From: CAZYYO01 sp964650965
Lineage (GTDB): Bacteria; Bacillota; Clostridia; Lachnospirales; Lachnospiraceae
NCBI GenBank assembly: GCA_964650965.1
Contig: CAZYYO010000030.1
Span: forward strand, 1-29,645
Direction of reading: 5' to 3'
DNA: 29,645 nucleotides
Shown: positions 15,222 through 24,037 of the stretch, piece by piece
How the letters are laid out: the number at the start of each line of letters is the position of its first letter
Numbering within the stretch: the stretch's first letter is position 1
Made by a program: the position numbers and the translations under genes
The notes under the pieces: generated by a model
The model's input: only the letters and a program-made list of their open reading frames with translations
Database searches by the model: none
Told to the model about the DNA's origin: nothing

Positions 15222-16250
15222 TTATTTTACATCAACCTGACCTGCCAGTACCTGCTTATAATCTTCATAGTTTTTCTGAAGCAGTGCTGGGGTATTTAGT
15301 CCATAAGGGCACTTGCTCATACATTTATTACAATGCATACAGCCTGCAATCTTATTCATCTTCTCCTGCCAGTCTTCGGTGAGCCAGTTGTCTGATGGTG
15401 CACGACGGAGCATCAAAGACATTCTTGCACAGTTATTAATTTCTATCCCTGCAGGACAGGGCATGCAATATCCGCAGCCACGACAAAAATCTCCACTAAG
15501 CTGCTTCTTATCATGATCTATCACTGCGGCTATCTCTTTTGTCATTGTAGGTGGATTATGAATAAAGGATAGAAATTCTTCCAATTCCTCTTCCCTTTGC
15601 ACTCCCCAGATGGGAAGTACATTGTCAAATTGATCCTCAAATGCATAGGCTGCTTTTGCATTATTAATCAAGCCTCCAGACAGCGCCTTCATTGCAATAA
15701 ATCCCATATTCTGTTCTTTACACATGCTGACCAATTCCATATCCTTGTCTGTTGCCAGATAACAGAACGGAAACTGCAGGGTTTCATATAACCCGGATGC
15801 AATTGCTTCCTTAGCTACCGCCAGGCGATGATTGGTAATTCCAATATGACGCACCTTCCCCTGAGCCTTGGCCTCCAGCATGGCTTCATATAAACCTGTG
15901 CCATCTCCAGGCTTTGGGCAAAAGGCAGGATTATGAAATTGATAGATATCTATGTGGTCTGTTTTCAGATTACCAAGGGAGGTCTCTAAATCCTTCCAGA
16001 AATCCTCTGGATTCTGGGCTCCTGTCTTTGTAGCAATGTACACCTGACTGCGCACGTCCTGCAATGCTTCTCCTAGCTTCTCTTCGCTGTCGGAATACCA
16101 TCGGGCAGTGTCAAAAAAGGTGATTCCGCCTTCAAATGCTCTCCTCGCCAGCTTTACAGCATCTTCTTTCGATACTCGCTGAATAGGAAGGGCACCAAAT
16201 CCATTTTTATTGACGGTAATTCCTGTGCTTCCTAGTGTGACCATCTTCAT
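15222..16250 (-). CDS. Aldo/keto reductase with C-terminal ferredoxin-type 4Fe-4S domain
   Basis: This 342-residue protein has an aldo/keto reductase barrel (1-250) fused to a dicluster ferredoxin-like tail. The AKR tetrad is visible: D47 (FFDTARWY), Y52, K75 (YIATKTG) and H106 (YQFHNPA). The tail has CRGCGYCMPC (C256, C259, C262, C265) with C274, and CMHCNKC...CP (C304, C307, C310, C314), enough for two 4Fe-4S clusters. Such fusions are common in anaerobes; the substrate is unknown, and electrons could go between ferredoxin and a carbonyl compound. The start has AAGGAGG 8 bases upstream. It sits between two hybrid kinases with 65- and 45-base gaps and no terminator, so it is probably part of that transcript. 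Confidence 0.92.
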   Translation of the reverse strand: MKMVTLGSTGITVNKNGFGALPIQRVSKEDAVKLARRAFEGGITFFDTARWYSDSEEKLGEALQDVRSQVYIATKTGAQNPEDFWKDLETSLGNLKTDHIDIYQFHNPAFCPKPGDGTGLYEAMLEAKAQGKVRHIGITNHRLAVAKEAIASGLYETLQFPFCYLATDKDMELVSMCKEQNMGFIAMKALSGGLINNAKAAYAFEDQFDNVLPIWGVQREEELEEFLSFIHNPPTMTKEIAAVIDHDKKQLSGDFCRGCGYCMPCPAGIEINNCARMSLMLRRAPSDNWLTEDWQEKMNKIAGCMHCNKCMSKCPYGLNTPALLQKNYEDYKQVLAGQVDVK

Positions 16251-16315
16251 CTATATATCCTCCTTGTAATGTTTTTCTCAAGATCTCTTGTGTATGCATT
16301 GTCTATTATCCTATT

Positions 16316-19009
16316 TTACTGCAATATCATACAGGATGCTAGTGTTCTGTATAATTTATCCGGAACAACTGGTTTGGTCAGATGTGCATCCATGCCCGCT
16401 TCCAAACTAATCTGTGCATCATCATTAAATGCATCCGCTGTCATTGCAATAATCGGAGTCTTTTTATCTATCTTTCTTATTTCTCTGGTTGCCTGTAATC
16501 CATCCATTACCGGCATCCTTCGATCCATAAGAATAGCATCAAATGGGCACTTCTCCTTTTGTTGAAAATATTTCACTGCCTCCAGCCCATTTTCTGCAAC
16601 TGTTACATCTACGCCAGCCTTTTTTAGCTGCGCCCTGGCAACCAAAACATTTAATTCATTATCCTCTACCAGCAGGACCTTCTTTCCCGCCAGATAATTC
16701 ATAATCTGGTCCATCTGATTTCCCGGCGATGGGAGCTGCTCTGGATCCCCAGGTGTAAAGTACAAATCAACAATAAACTCGGTACCTACTCCCTGCTGAC
16801 TCCTTACCTGAATCTTTCCACCCATTGCCTCTACAATACGCTTTACAATTGTGGTTCCCAGTCCTGTCCCCTGGGTATTGTTAACAATATCATTAGATTC
16901 CTGTTCAAAGGGTTCAAACACCCGCTGTTGGAATTCTTCACTCATTCCAATTCCAGTATCCTTCACATGGAAACGAAAGCCTAATTTATCTTCTGTCCCA
17001 GCTATCATCTCTGAGAACAAATAAATATCTCCTCCCTCCGGAGTGAATTTTACAGCATTGCTTAATAAATTAAAGAAAATCTGGTTAAACCGCAAACGAT
17101 CCATCATTAATGTCTGGGTCCGATCCGACATGGTAAGGTGAAATTTGATATTCTTCTGGTTCATCAAAGGCTGTATAATGGTCTGAATTTCCTGATAGAA
17201 CTTCTGCGGGGTAAATGGTTCTAAATGGAATTCCAGCTCTCCATTTTCAATCTTCGACATATCCAATATGTCATTCACCAGTCGCAGCAGAAATTCACTG
17301 GAGCTTCCAATCTTATCCATATATTCTCTTGCCTTGGGGGTGAGTTCCTCTGCTTCAGCCAGCTGCACCAGTCCCATAATTGCATTCATCGGCGTTCGAA
17401 TATCATGACTCATTCTAGAGAGGAAATCTGTCTTGGCTGCATTGGCTTCCTCAGCTTCCTTCAGTGCAATTTCCAGCTTAAGCTTCTCCCGACGTTCCTG
17501 TTCATATTCCACTGTTACATCTCTTAATACAATTAACAATACTTCCCGGCGAGCATCCAAATAACGATACAATGTAGAAAACTGCCGCAGCTTCCCCTTG
17601 GTTTCAAATTCTCGAATTCCAAACTGGGTGGTATAGAAGCTGTTTTCTTCTAGTTCTCTTTGTACTACATCAAAATCATTTTCCTGTCTCACCTTCTCCT
17701 CATTACAGGCAACACCTAGTTTCTTCAGATAATGCTCAATATACTGTCGGTAATTTCTTCCCTCTTCCCGAATCTTCTGTATCCGTCCCCCCTCTGTGGT
17801 GGAATAAACCGTGGGAATCATTGTCTTCATATCTACCGTATAAATCGCTACGTAGTTCATTTTAATTAAGGACTGCATAACCTTCTCTAATTTTACATCT
17901 TCTGTAATATTTTGGAAGGATACAAAGGATTCAATATGTCCTGAATATGGATTTTTCAAAAGCTCATAGCTGCATTCAAAATCCTGCCGTTTGATCCGAT
18001 TATAATACTGAACAGATTCCCTTCGATTCCCTAATTCATAGGCTTTTTTCATTGCCTTTACATTAAGTACTTGGGACAATCTCTGTGGATCCTCAGAGGC
18101 ATCACAGATGTTTTTCAGGTATTCATCTACCTTAATTTGCTGCAGACGGGCAAACATCTCGTAATTATTGGAGGAAGATTCAATAATGCGATTCTCATCT
18201 AAATCAAATACAAATGCCACCTCTGTCTTGTCGGAAATATTCAGGCTACGACTAATCCGATTAATATAAATGGTTTCAATCTGTTTTTGCTCTGTAATGT
18301 CCCTGCACCAAATCATCCCTCTGGTGGGGACTCCCTCCTTACGAGTCATAACCGCACCCTTCATGTACAGCCATATCATCTGTCCATTATTTCTCTGAAT
18401 ACAGAATTCTACCGGCTTCACATTGCGGTTCTCTATCATGTCCTGGTACATATCCAGAATCTGCTGCTTGCTTTGGGGGTCAATGCGTGTTGTCTGTTCA
18501 ATAATATCCGGATATTTATATTCGCTTTTCACCGGTCCTAACAGCTGCCTACTATGTTCATCCGGATGCAGCTTCTTCTCTTGAAAATCGATCTCCCAAA
18601 TTAACAGATTGGAATTTTCCTGGATAATCTCCAAACGCTTCTGCGCTGTTTCCAGCATATTCTGCTCTTCTTTTAGGGGGGTATCATCAATTACATCAAT
18701 TACATAAATGACATAGGCCGGGCGTTCCTGCCAAAAAACTTTTTTCCCTTTTAAACGGAGAAATTTTCCACTGGCTGTACGAATCTGTGTCTCCCAGAAT
18801 TCTTCTTCTGAAAGATGATTGATCATCTCCCTGGTAAGCATGGATTCCCCTTGGGAATACAGTGCATTTGTCGACTTGCCAATCAGCTCCGTTTCCTTGG
18901 GCATTCCAAGAATTGTCCATACTGCCTGGTTGGCATATAGAATGGTTCTTGTCTCTAAATCCGAGACTACCACTGCGCTATCCGACTGGTCTACAATTTC
19001 CTGATACAC
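16316..19009 (-). CDS. Multi-PAS hybrid sensor histidine kinase/response regulator
   Basis: This 897-residue soluble hybrid kinase is the first gene of the kinase block. Several PAS-type modules fill 1-500: the first starts at 5 and ends VIYVIDVIDD (about 109), the second ends RGMIWCRDITEQKQ (243), a third ends SFVSFQNITEDVK (373), and a fourth ends LIVLRDVTVEYE (503). HisKA has MSHDIRTPMNA (H535). HATPase has NLLSNAVKF (647-655), DTGIGMS (684-690) and GTGLGTTIV (714-722). The receiver (776-895) has LMDRRMPVMDG (D829) and TKP late. Start GTG 19009 is preceded by GGAGG at 10 bases; no better start is visible. With no membrane segment it should sense an internal cue. Its output partner is not encoded nearby. 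Confidence 0.92.
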   Translation of the reverse strand: MYQEIVDQSDSAVVVSDLETRTILYANQAVWTILGMPKETELIGKSTNALYSQGESMLTREMINHLSEEEFWETQIRTASGKFLRLKGKKVFWQERPAYVIYVIDVIDDTPLKEEQNMLETAQKRLEIIQENSNLLIWEIDFQEKKLHPDEHSRQLLGPVKSEYKYPDIIEQTTRIDPQSKQQILDMYQDMIENRNVKPVEFCIQRNNGQMIWLYMKGAVMTRKEGVPTRGMIWCRDITEQKQIETIYINRISRSLNISDKTEVAFVFDLDENRIIESSSNNYEMFARLQQIKVDEYLKNICDASEDPQRLSQVLNVKAMKKAYELGNRRESVQYYNRIKRQDFECSYELLKNPYSGHIESFVSFQNITEDVKLEKVMQSLIKMNYVAIYTVDMKTMIPTVYSTTEGGRIQKIREEGRNYRQYIEHYLKKLGVACNEEKVRQENDFDVVQRELEENSFYTTQFGIREFETKGKLRQFSTLYRYLDARREVLLIVLRDVTVEYEQERREKLKLEIALKEAEEANAAKTDFLSRMSHDIRTPMNAIMGLVQLAEAEELTPKAREYMDKIGSSSEFLLRLVNDILDMSKIENGELEFHLEPFTPQKFYQEIQTIIQPLMNQKNIKFHLTMSDRTQTLMMDRLRFNQIFFNLLSNAVKFTPEGGDIYLFSEMIAGTEDKLGFRFHVKDTGIGMSEEFQQRVFEPFEQESNDIVNNTQGTGLGTTIVKRIVEAMGGKIQVRSQQGVGTEFIVDLYFTPGDPEQLPSPGNQMDQIMNYLAGKKVLLVEDNELNVLVARAQLKKAGVDVTVAENGLEAVKYFQQKEKCPFDAILMDRRMPVMDGLQATREIRKIDKKTPIIAMTADAFNDDAQISLEAGMDAHLTKPVVPDKLYRTLASCMILQ

Positions 19010-19063
19010 GATATTTTTTCCTCCATCTATAAGCCTGGATTTATTTTTACGAAATCAGTTTCC

Positions 19064-19092
19064 ATTCTACTCCTGTATTTTCTAACCTGCAA
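19064..19092 (-). promoter_or_regulatory. Predicted promoter of the kinase/AKR block
   Basis: On the minus strand TTGCAG (19092-19087) and TAGAAT (19069-19064) are 17 bases apart. Predicted start is about 19057, 48 bases before the GTG start codon. It shares the 283-base divergent gap with the galM promoter. Confidence 0.5.
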
Positions 19093-19224
19093 GATTTCTT
19101 CCTTTGATAACCGTTCATTTTCAGTAATATCTTACTATTACCATTCTTTATTTGATTTTTTTGCTTTTTTCTCCTGATAATTTTGTGAACTTCCCTATTT
19201 TTCTACTTTTCTTTCTACAAGTTC

Positions 19225-19253
19225 TTGTATCTTATCTTACTTTATCTTAAAAT
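19225..19253 (+). promoter_or_regulatory. Predicted promoter of galM
   Basis: TTGTAT (19225-19230) and TAAAAT (19248-19253) are 17 bases apart, with start near 19260. The spacer repeats the motif ATCTTA three times between 19229 and 19250; whether this matters for regulation is unknown. Confidence 0.5.
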
Positions 19254-19292
19254 TGTGAAAAAGAGATATGGTAGTAGAAAGGAGCTTTTATT

Positions 19293-20369
19293 TTGGAGAA
19301 GAAATTATGGGGAAAAACAAAGGATAACGAAGACATTTATGTATATGACCTTACCAATGGAAATGGTATGACAGCTACCTGTATGAATTACGGTGCCATC
19401 CTGCTCACACTTCTGGTTCCAGACAGCAAGGGAAATACAGCTGACGTGGTTCTAGGATATGAGCATCTGAAGGATTATTTCGATAACAATCCCAATTACG
19501 GCTGCTGCGTAGGACGTCATGCCAACCGTATTGGCAATGCTCGCTTTACTTTAAATGGAGTTACCTATGAGTTAGATAAGAATGATGGAAAAAACAATCT
19601 GCACAGTGGGTTTCATCCTCTTCACAAACGTATCTGGGAGGTTTCCTTCCGAAATGATGATGGTTCTTATGAGACGGATGTAACCAAGGCAAAGGGGAAT
19701 ACCATTACCTTTACTTACCTGAGTCCTGACATGGATCAGGGATTTCCCGGCAATCTGGAATTTCGCATGACCTATACCTTATGCGAGGATAACTCCATTC
19801 GTATGGATTACTATGGCATCAGTGACCAGGATACGGTATTTAATCCTACCAACCATTCCTACTTCAACCTGAGCGGTCACGACAGCGGAGACATTCTCTC
19901 TCATGAGCTTACAGTATATGCTGACAGCTTCACCTATGCAGATGAGGAATCCATTCCAGATGGTACTATTCGCAAAGTAGCCGGCACTCCTATGGATTTC
20001 CGTAAACCTAAGGCAGTGGGGCGAGATATTCATGAAGATTATGATCAGCTGATTTGGGCTAAGGGCTATGACCACAATTATATTATTAACCCAGATAATG
20101 ATGAGACAATGACCCAGGCAGCAACCCTTCATGACCCAGCCAGCGGTCGTACCATGGAAGTATATACCACACTTCCCGGCATGCATGTATACTGTGGCAA
20201 TTATATGACAGATGAGATTGGAAAGGGTGGTTACCACTACCAGATGCGAGGTGGCATCTGCTTTGAAACACAGTATTATCCCAATGCATTAAATGTTCCT
20301 TCCTTTGTTCAACCGATTATCAAAGCCGGCGTCCCTGGAGAGAGCTCCACCATTTATAAATTCCATTAG
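19293..20369 (+). CDS. galM: Aldose 1-epimerase (galactose mutarotase)
   Basis: This 358-residue enzyme interconverts alpha and beta anomers of galactose and glucose in the cytoplasm. GalM family landmarks are present: MNYGAILLTLLVPD (31-44), GRHANRI (74-80), NNLHSG (101-106), the acid histidine in NPTNHSYFNLSGH (H188), and the base glutamate in GGICFETQYYPNA (E325). The start is TTG at 19293, supported by AAAGGAG 8 bases upstream and by correct N-terminal length. It is a single-gene unit pointing away from its neighbours, with its own promoter and a terminator shared with the transketolase pair. No other galactose genes are in the window; the ROK glucokinase 13 kb away is the nearest sugar gene, so it may serve glucose as much as galactose. 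Confidence 0.95.
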   Translation: MEKKLWGKTKDNEDIYVYDLTNGNGMTATCMNYGAILLTLLVPDSKGNTADVVLGYEHLKDYFDNNPNYGCCVGRHANRIGNARFTLNGVTYELDKNDGKNNLHSGFHPLHKRIWEVSFRNDDGSYETDVTKAKGNTITFTYLSPDMDQGFPGNLEFRMTYTLCEDNSIRMDYYGISDQDTVFNPTNHSYFNLSGHDSGDILSHELTVYADSFTYADEESIPDGTIRKVAGTPMDFRKPKAVGRDIHEDYDQLIWAKGYDHNYIINPDNDETMTQAATLHDPASGRTMEVYTTLPGMHVYCGNYMTDEIGKGGYHYQMRGGICFETQYYPNALNVPSFVQPIIKAGVPGESSTIYKFH

Positions 20370-20400
20370 AAAGCTTCTATTTTTGAATTACAAGGCAATG

Positions 20401-20448
20401 AAAAAGGCTGATGCATATCTACATTTTTGATATGCTCAGCCTTTTTAT
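20401..20448. terminator. Bidirectional terminator between galM and transketolase genes
   Basis: AAAAAGGCTGA and GCATATC on the left (20401-20419, with a bulged T between) pair with GATATGC and TCAGCCTTTTT on the right (20429-20446), giving a 13-bp-plus stem around a 9-base loop. A and T runs on both sides let it act for both convergent genes. Confidence 0.9.
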
Positions 20449-20500
20449 TTGTACTACAATGTATCACATTTTTCTAATTTAAATTCTCGGAAAATCTTTC

Positions 20501-21439
20501 TTACAGAAATGCTTTCACTTTCTTATAGATTCCTGCTGCATCTAATTCATATTTCTCAATCAGCTTCACTGCAGGACCTGACTCACCGAAGGTATCCATA
20601 ACGCCAATACGCAGCTGACGGGTAGGCTGCTTCTCAGACAACACCTCTGCAACAGCACTTCCCAAGCCACCAATAATGGAATGCTCTTCTACGGTAACCA
20701 CCTTGCCTGTTTTTGCTGCAGATGCTACAACCAGTGCTTCATCTAATGGCTTAATGGTATGAATATTAATCAGCTCTACGGAGATTCCGTCTGCCTCTAA
20801 CATCTCTGCTGCCTGAAGACTTTCATTAACCTCCAGTCCGGTTGCGAAAATCGTTACATCGCTTCCTTCTTTCAATACAACGCCCTTACCAATCTGGAAG
20901 TTGTAATCTGGTGTATCATTAATCACAGGCACTGCCAGACGACCAAATCTTAAGTACACCGGGCCATCCATTTCGTAAGCAGCTCGAACAGCAGCCTTTG
21001 CCTCTACATCATCTGATGGATTGATAATGGTCATTCCTGGAATGGTTCTCATTAATGCAATATCCTCATTACACTGGTGAGTTGCTCCATCCTCTCCTAC
21101 AGAAATACCTGCATGAGTTGCACCAATCTTCACATTTAAATGTGGATAGCCTACAGAGTTACGAATCTGCTCGAAGGTTCTTCCTGCTGCAAACATTGCA
21201 AAGCTGGAGCAAAATGGAACCTTACCGGTTAATGCCATACCTGCTGCCACGCCAACCATGTTAGCCTCTGCAATACCACAATCGATATGTCTGTCCGGGA
21301 ACGCCTTCTTAAAGATTCCCGTCTTGGTTGCTTCTGCCAAATCGGCATCTAATACAACCAGGTCTTCATGTTCTTTTCCAAGCTCAGCAAGAGCATTACC
21401 GTAGCTTTCTCTTGTAGCAATTTTCTTTACTTCTGACAT
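20501..21439 (-). CDS. Transketolase, C-terminal subunit (split type)
   Basis: This 312-residue protein holds the pyrimidine-binding and C-terminal domains of transketolase, which moves two-carbon ketol units in the non-oxidative pentose phosphate pathway. Key parts are the catalytic glutamate in CGIAEANMVG (E58), FAAGRTFEQIR (83-93), GATHAGISVGEDGATHQ (107-122) and INPSDD (139-144). The C-terminal domain begins about residue 190. Its start overlaps the N-terminal subunit gene by 13 bases, with GGAGG 7 bases upstream of the ATG, so the two chains are probably made in equal amounts. Two-gene transketolases are normal in Clostridia and archaea. It could in principle resemble DXP synthase halves, but the motifs favour transketolase. 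Confidence 0.94.
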   Translation of the reverse strand: MSEVKKIATRESYGNALAELGKEHEDLVVLDADLAEATKTGIFKKAFPDRHIDCGIAEANMVGVAAGMALTGKVPFCSSFAMFAAGRTFEQIRNSVGYPHLNVKIGATHAGISVGEDGATHQCNEDIALMRTIPGMTIINPSDDVEAKAAVRAAYEMDGPVYLRFGRLAVPVINDTPDYNFQIGKGVVLKEGSDVTIFATGLEVNESLQAAEMLEADGISVELINIHTIKPLDEALVVASAAKTGKVVTVEEHSIIGGLGSAVAEVLSEKQPTRQLRIGVMDTFGESGPAVKLIEKYELDAAGIYKKVKAFL

Positions 21440-22266
21440 AATGCATCCTCCGCTTCCTGTAATTCTTTCATAGCAATTTCATATTCTTCATCATTAGGAG
21501 CCTTACCGTGCCAGCCTACCTGATTCTCCATGTAGGATACGCCTTTGCCCTTGACTGTCTTCATAATAATTGCTGATGGCATTCCCTTGGTAGCTCTTGC
21601 TTCATCAAAAGCTGCACGAAGCTCATCAAAATCATTTCCATTTGCCACTTCAATCACATGGAAACCAAATGCTTTGAATTTATCTGGGATTGGATAAGGA
21701 CTGTTGACTTTATCCACTGGTCCATCAATCTGCAGTCCATTGTTATCCACAGTCACACAGAAGTTATCCAGCTTACGGAAGCCTGCGAACATAGATGCTT
21801 CCCATACCTGTCCTTCCTGAAGCTCTCCATCTCCAAGCAGTGTATAGACTCTGTAATCCTCATTACTCAGCTTTGCAGACATTGCCATTCCTGCTGCCAC
21901 AGAAATTCCCTGTCCCAAGGACCCACTGGATGCATCCACACCTGGTGTATGCTGAATACATGGATGTCCCTGTAAATGAGAACCAATATGTCTTAAGGTA
22001 AGCAGATCCTCTACCGGAAAATATCCTCTGTTTGCTAATGCTGCATATAATCCCGGAGCTGTATGTCCCTTGGATAATACAAACCGGTCACGGTCTGCCT
22101 TCTTCGGATTCTTTGGATCAATATTCATTTCTTCAAAATACAGATAGGTAAATACCTCTGCTGCAGATAAGGAGCCGCCTGGATGTCCTGCTTTTGCTGC
22201 ATGAACACCTGTAACAATACCCTTACGAACCTTTACTGCTTCTTTTTGTAATTCCAGATTTGTCAT
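21427..22266 (-). CDS. Transketolase, N-terminal subunit (split type)
   Basis: This 279-residue protein is the thiamine diphosphate-binding half of transketolase. It has AGHPGGSLSAAEVFTYLYF (26-44), RFVLSKGHTAPGLYAAL (61-77), GSLGQGISVAAGMA (115-128) and the diphosphate/Mg motif GDGELQEGQVWEA (145-157) with N176 in DNNGLQIDG. It forms the active site with the C-terminal subunit encoded by the overlapping next gene. The ATG follows AAAGGA at 8 bases. Upstream is a good sigma-A promoter whose predicted start falls at a stem-loop (22302-22340). Together with glucokinase and GalM it belongs to central sugar metabolism. Confidence 0.95.
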   Translation of the reverse strand: MTNLELQKEAVKVRKGIVTGVHAAKAGHPGGSLSAAEVFTYLYFEEMNIDPKNPKKADRDRFVLSKGHTAPGLYAALANRGYFPVEDLLTLRHIGSHLQGHPCIQHTPGVDASSGSLGQGISVAAGMAMSAKLSNEDYRVYTLLGDGELQEGQVWEASMFAGFRKLDNFCVTVDNNGLQIDGPVDKVNSPYPIPDKFKAFGFHVIEVANGNDFDELRAAFDEARATKGMPSAIIMKTVKGKGVSYMENQVGWHGKAPNDEEYEIAMKELQEAEDALCQK

Positions 22267-22301
22267 TTCGTTATCCTTTCCCTTAGTGTTAGTTTGCTTT
22301 T

Positions 22302-22340
22302 TTAAAAAGGACAGATTAGATTTTTCTAACCTGTCCCTTT
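22302..22340 (-). terminator. Stem-loop at the start of the transketolase leader, terminator-like
   Basis: On the minus strand GGACAG and TTAGA pair with TCTAA and CTGTCC around a short A-rich loop with one mismatch, then TTTTT follows. It lies downstream of, not before, the predicted transketolase promoter. It may therefore stop read-through from the AAA ATPase gene, stabilise the new mRNA's 5' end, or act as an attenuator. Confidence 0.6.
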
Positions 22341-22369
22341 ATCATACTATGATTATTTTGCTTTTTCAA
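22341..22369 (-). promoter_or_regulatory. Predicted promoter of the transketolase genes
   Basis: On the minus strand TTGAAA (22369-22364) and TATGAT (22346-22341) are 17 bases apart, 22 bases after the stop of the AAA ATPase gene. Predicted start (22334 to 22337) coincides with the first bases of the stem-loop. Confidence 0.6.
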
Positions 22370-22391
22370 TATACTCTTTGCTGTTTTTCCT

Positions 22392-23801
22392 CTACGATTT
22401 TGCTGTTTTCTCCAGGTCGGCAGCGTCTAGCAGGATGATATTCTTAATTGCTGAAGCCACGGTAAGGGTATTCTCATGATATCCTCCCTTGGCACTGATA
22501 ACATAGAATACATCTCCGTCCCGTCTTACCTGCTTAGTCTTCTCTATTAATCCCTTCAGGTAAGAAATCTCTACCGGAGTGTCATCATAGCAGCATTGAA
22601 CGAAGACCGTAGCGGTCTTGCCCTGAGAGGTTCCCAGTGCTACCAGGTCAAAGCCCTCCGTAGTCTTATTCTCTTCATCATTTACCCACCAGTTTCCCAT
22701 TTGTTCTATGGTAAATGGAAGCTCCTGTCTCCCTGAGGAAAGCCACAAATATTCCCTGGTTAGTGCTACCAGCTCCTTTTGCATAAATGTATTCTGATAA
22801 GCAGCGACACCCTCCGTTAACACGCTGTCCTTATCCCCGCGATAATAGCTGTCTATTACCGGAATAATAGCTCCGTACCAAAAAGCATAGCAGCTGTTTA
22901 CGATACGATAACGGGTTTTCTTGCGATTGGTAAGCTCTGTAATTGGCGTATCCTTGGTTACTACTCCAATGGACATTAAGGTGTTTAAGTAGGGAACCAC
23001 CACATCCTTGGGCTTGCCTATCATTTCCGACAGCTGATTTACGCGATTGTATCCCTTAGCAAGACAGGTCAATAGGCGATTATAATAGGACAGCTCTCTT
23101 AATTCCCCTGCCATAACCTGCTCTGGAAGGTAGCGGTCATATGCTCCTGAGAGGAAAATGTGCTCCAGGGTCTGCTCTACATCTGCCTGTGCCTGCTGCA
23201 ATAATGCCGGAATTCCTCCACACATACCATATACCATCAACGCTGCTTCCAACTCCAGCTCCTTAAGAAATGGTCTTGCCTCATAGAACTGCATTCCTGT
23301 CAGCTCTATGGTGGTTTCCAGCATATCCTGCCATACTGCCTTAGCTCCACACACATGACCGGTCATATATAAGTAGCTGTCTCCACACAGAATCAGCTTC
23401 ACCGGAAGCTCCTTCCACTGGTTCTTCATATAATCATGGAGCACCTTCTCATATCCAGGGTCTGCTTTGGCAAATGCCGGGTACTGGTCAATAATAAGCA
23501 GCACCTTCTCTGTCATGGCCCGCTGGGTGATTACGTCCAGCAGTGCCTCCAGAGACAATTTTTCCTCCTGGGGTGCCGCACCTGCAGTTTCTACGCCCAT
23601 GGCTTTTGCCAGCAGCTCCAGCTCCTGCACATCACAGGTCTCATAGGCGGTAAAGAATACTGGGTTCAGCTCTCTGGAGAACTCCTGAAGCAATGCCGTC
23701 TTCCCCATTCCTGGATGTCCGTACACTGCTGCCACCTTACCTGTTCCTTCATAAAATGCATTTAATTTGCTGATTTCTGTTTCTCTTCCTACAAACATCA
23801 T
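22392..23801 (-). CDS. Archaeal-type AAA ATPase with DUF234-like C-terminal domain
   Basis: This 469-residue protein starts FVGRETEISKLNAFY, then has Walker A GHPGMGKT (28-35) and Walker B LLIIDQYP (D105) with a sensor-like ILCGDSYL (137-144). This is the archaeal ATPase family (PF01637 type). A winged-helix part follows (about 235-300), then YRIVNSCYAFWYGAIIPVI (298-316) and a DUF234-like tail (about 340-465). That tail usually has a restriction-nuclease fold; here the WW...FDLVA...VQCCY segment (371-405) keeps D385, but the expected E-x-K reads Q-C-C (402-404), so nuclease activity looks lost. The biological role of the family is poorly known. ATG 23801 (or the next ATG, 23798) has AGGAG upstream, and the gene has its own promoter. 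Confidence 0.85.
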   Translation of the reverse strand: MMFVGRETEISKLNAFYEGTGKVAAVYGHPGMGKTALLQEFSRELNPVFFTAYETCDVQELELLAKAMGVETAGAAPQEEKLSLEALLDVITQRAMTEKVLLIIDQYPAFAKADPGYEKVLHDYMKNQWKELPVKLILCGDSYLYMTGHVCGAKAVWQDMLETTIELTGMQFYEARPFLKELELEAALMVYGMCGGIPALLQQAQADVEQTLEHIFLSGAYDRYLPEQVMAGELRELSYYNRLLTCLAKGYNRVNQLSEMIGKPKDVVVPYLNTLMSIGVVTKDTPITELTNRKKTRYRIVNSCYAFWYGAIIPVIDSYYRGDKDSVLTEGVAAYQNTFMQKELVALTREYLWLSSGRQELPFTIEQMGNWWVNDEENKTTEGFDLVALGTSQGKTATVFVQCCYDDTPVEISYLKGLIEKTKQVRRDGDVFYVISAKGGYHENTLTVASAIKNIILLDAADLEKTAKS

Positions 23802-23846
23802 CCTCTGCTCCTATAGGTATCACCTAACATATCTCTAAGTTCCTTT

Positions 23847-23875
23847 ATTGTAATACGTTTCAACCAAACTGGCAA
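23847..23875 (-). promoter_or_regulatory. Predicted promoter of the AAA ATPase gene
   Basis: On the minus strand TTGCCA (23875-23870) and TACAAT (23852-23847) are separated by 17 bases. Start is about 23840, giving a 38-base leader. Confidence 0.55.
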
Positions 23876-23904
23876 CGGAAATTTGCATTTCCCATGCGTG
23901 CTCG

Positions 23905-23933
23905 TTGAATTATCTGTCTTTTCGCGTTATAAT
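23905..23933 (+). promoter_or_regulatory. Predicted promoter of the small membrane protein gene
   Basis: TTGAAT (23905-23910) and a perfect TATAAT (23928-23933) are 17 bases apart, with start near 23940. It is back to back with the AAA ATPase promoter; the two -35 boxes are 29 bases apart. Confidence 0.6.
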
Positions 23934-24037
23934 GTGCATATGTCAGATATTTCTATTATAAACTGATGTTCATAAGATTCCTTGAAATCATATTTCTGAG
24001 ATTAAGAGGGTCGCATGCCAGGGGAGGAGTGAAGCTT

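Noticed and set aside
20501..22266. Split transketolase as a broken gene
   Set aside because: The 13-base overlap, good ribosome site and intact motifs match the normal two-subunit enzyme of Clostridia.
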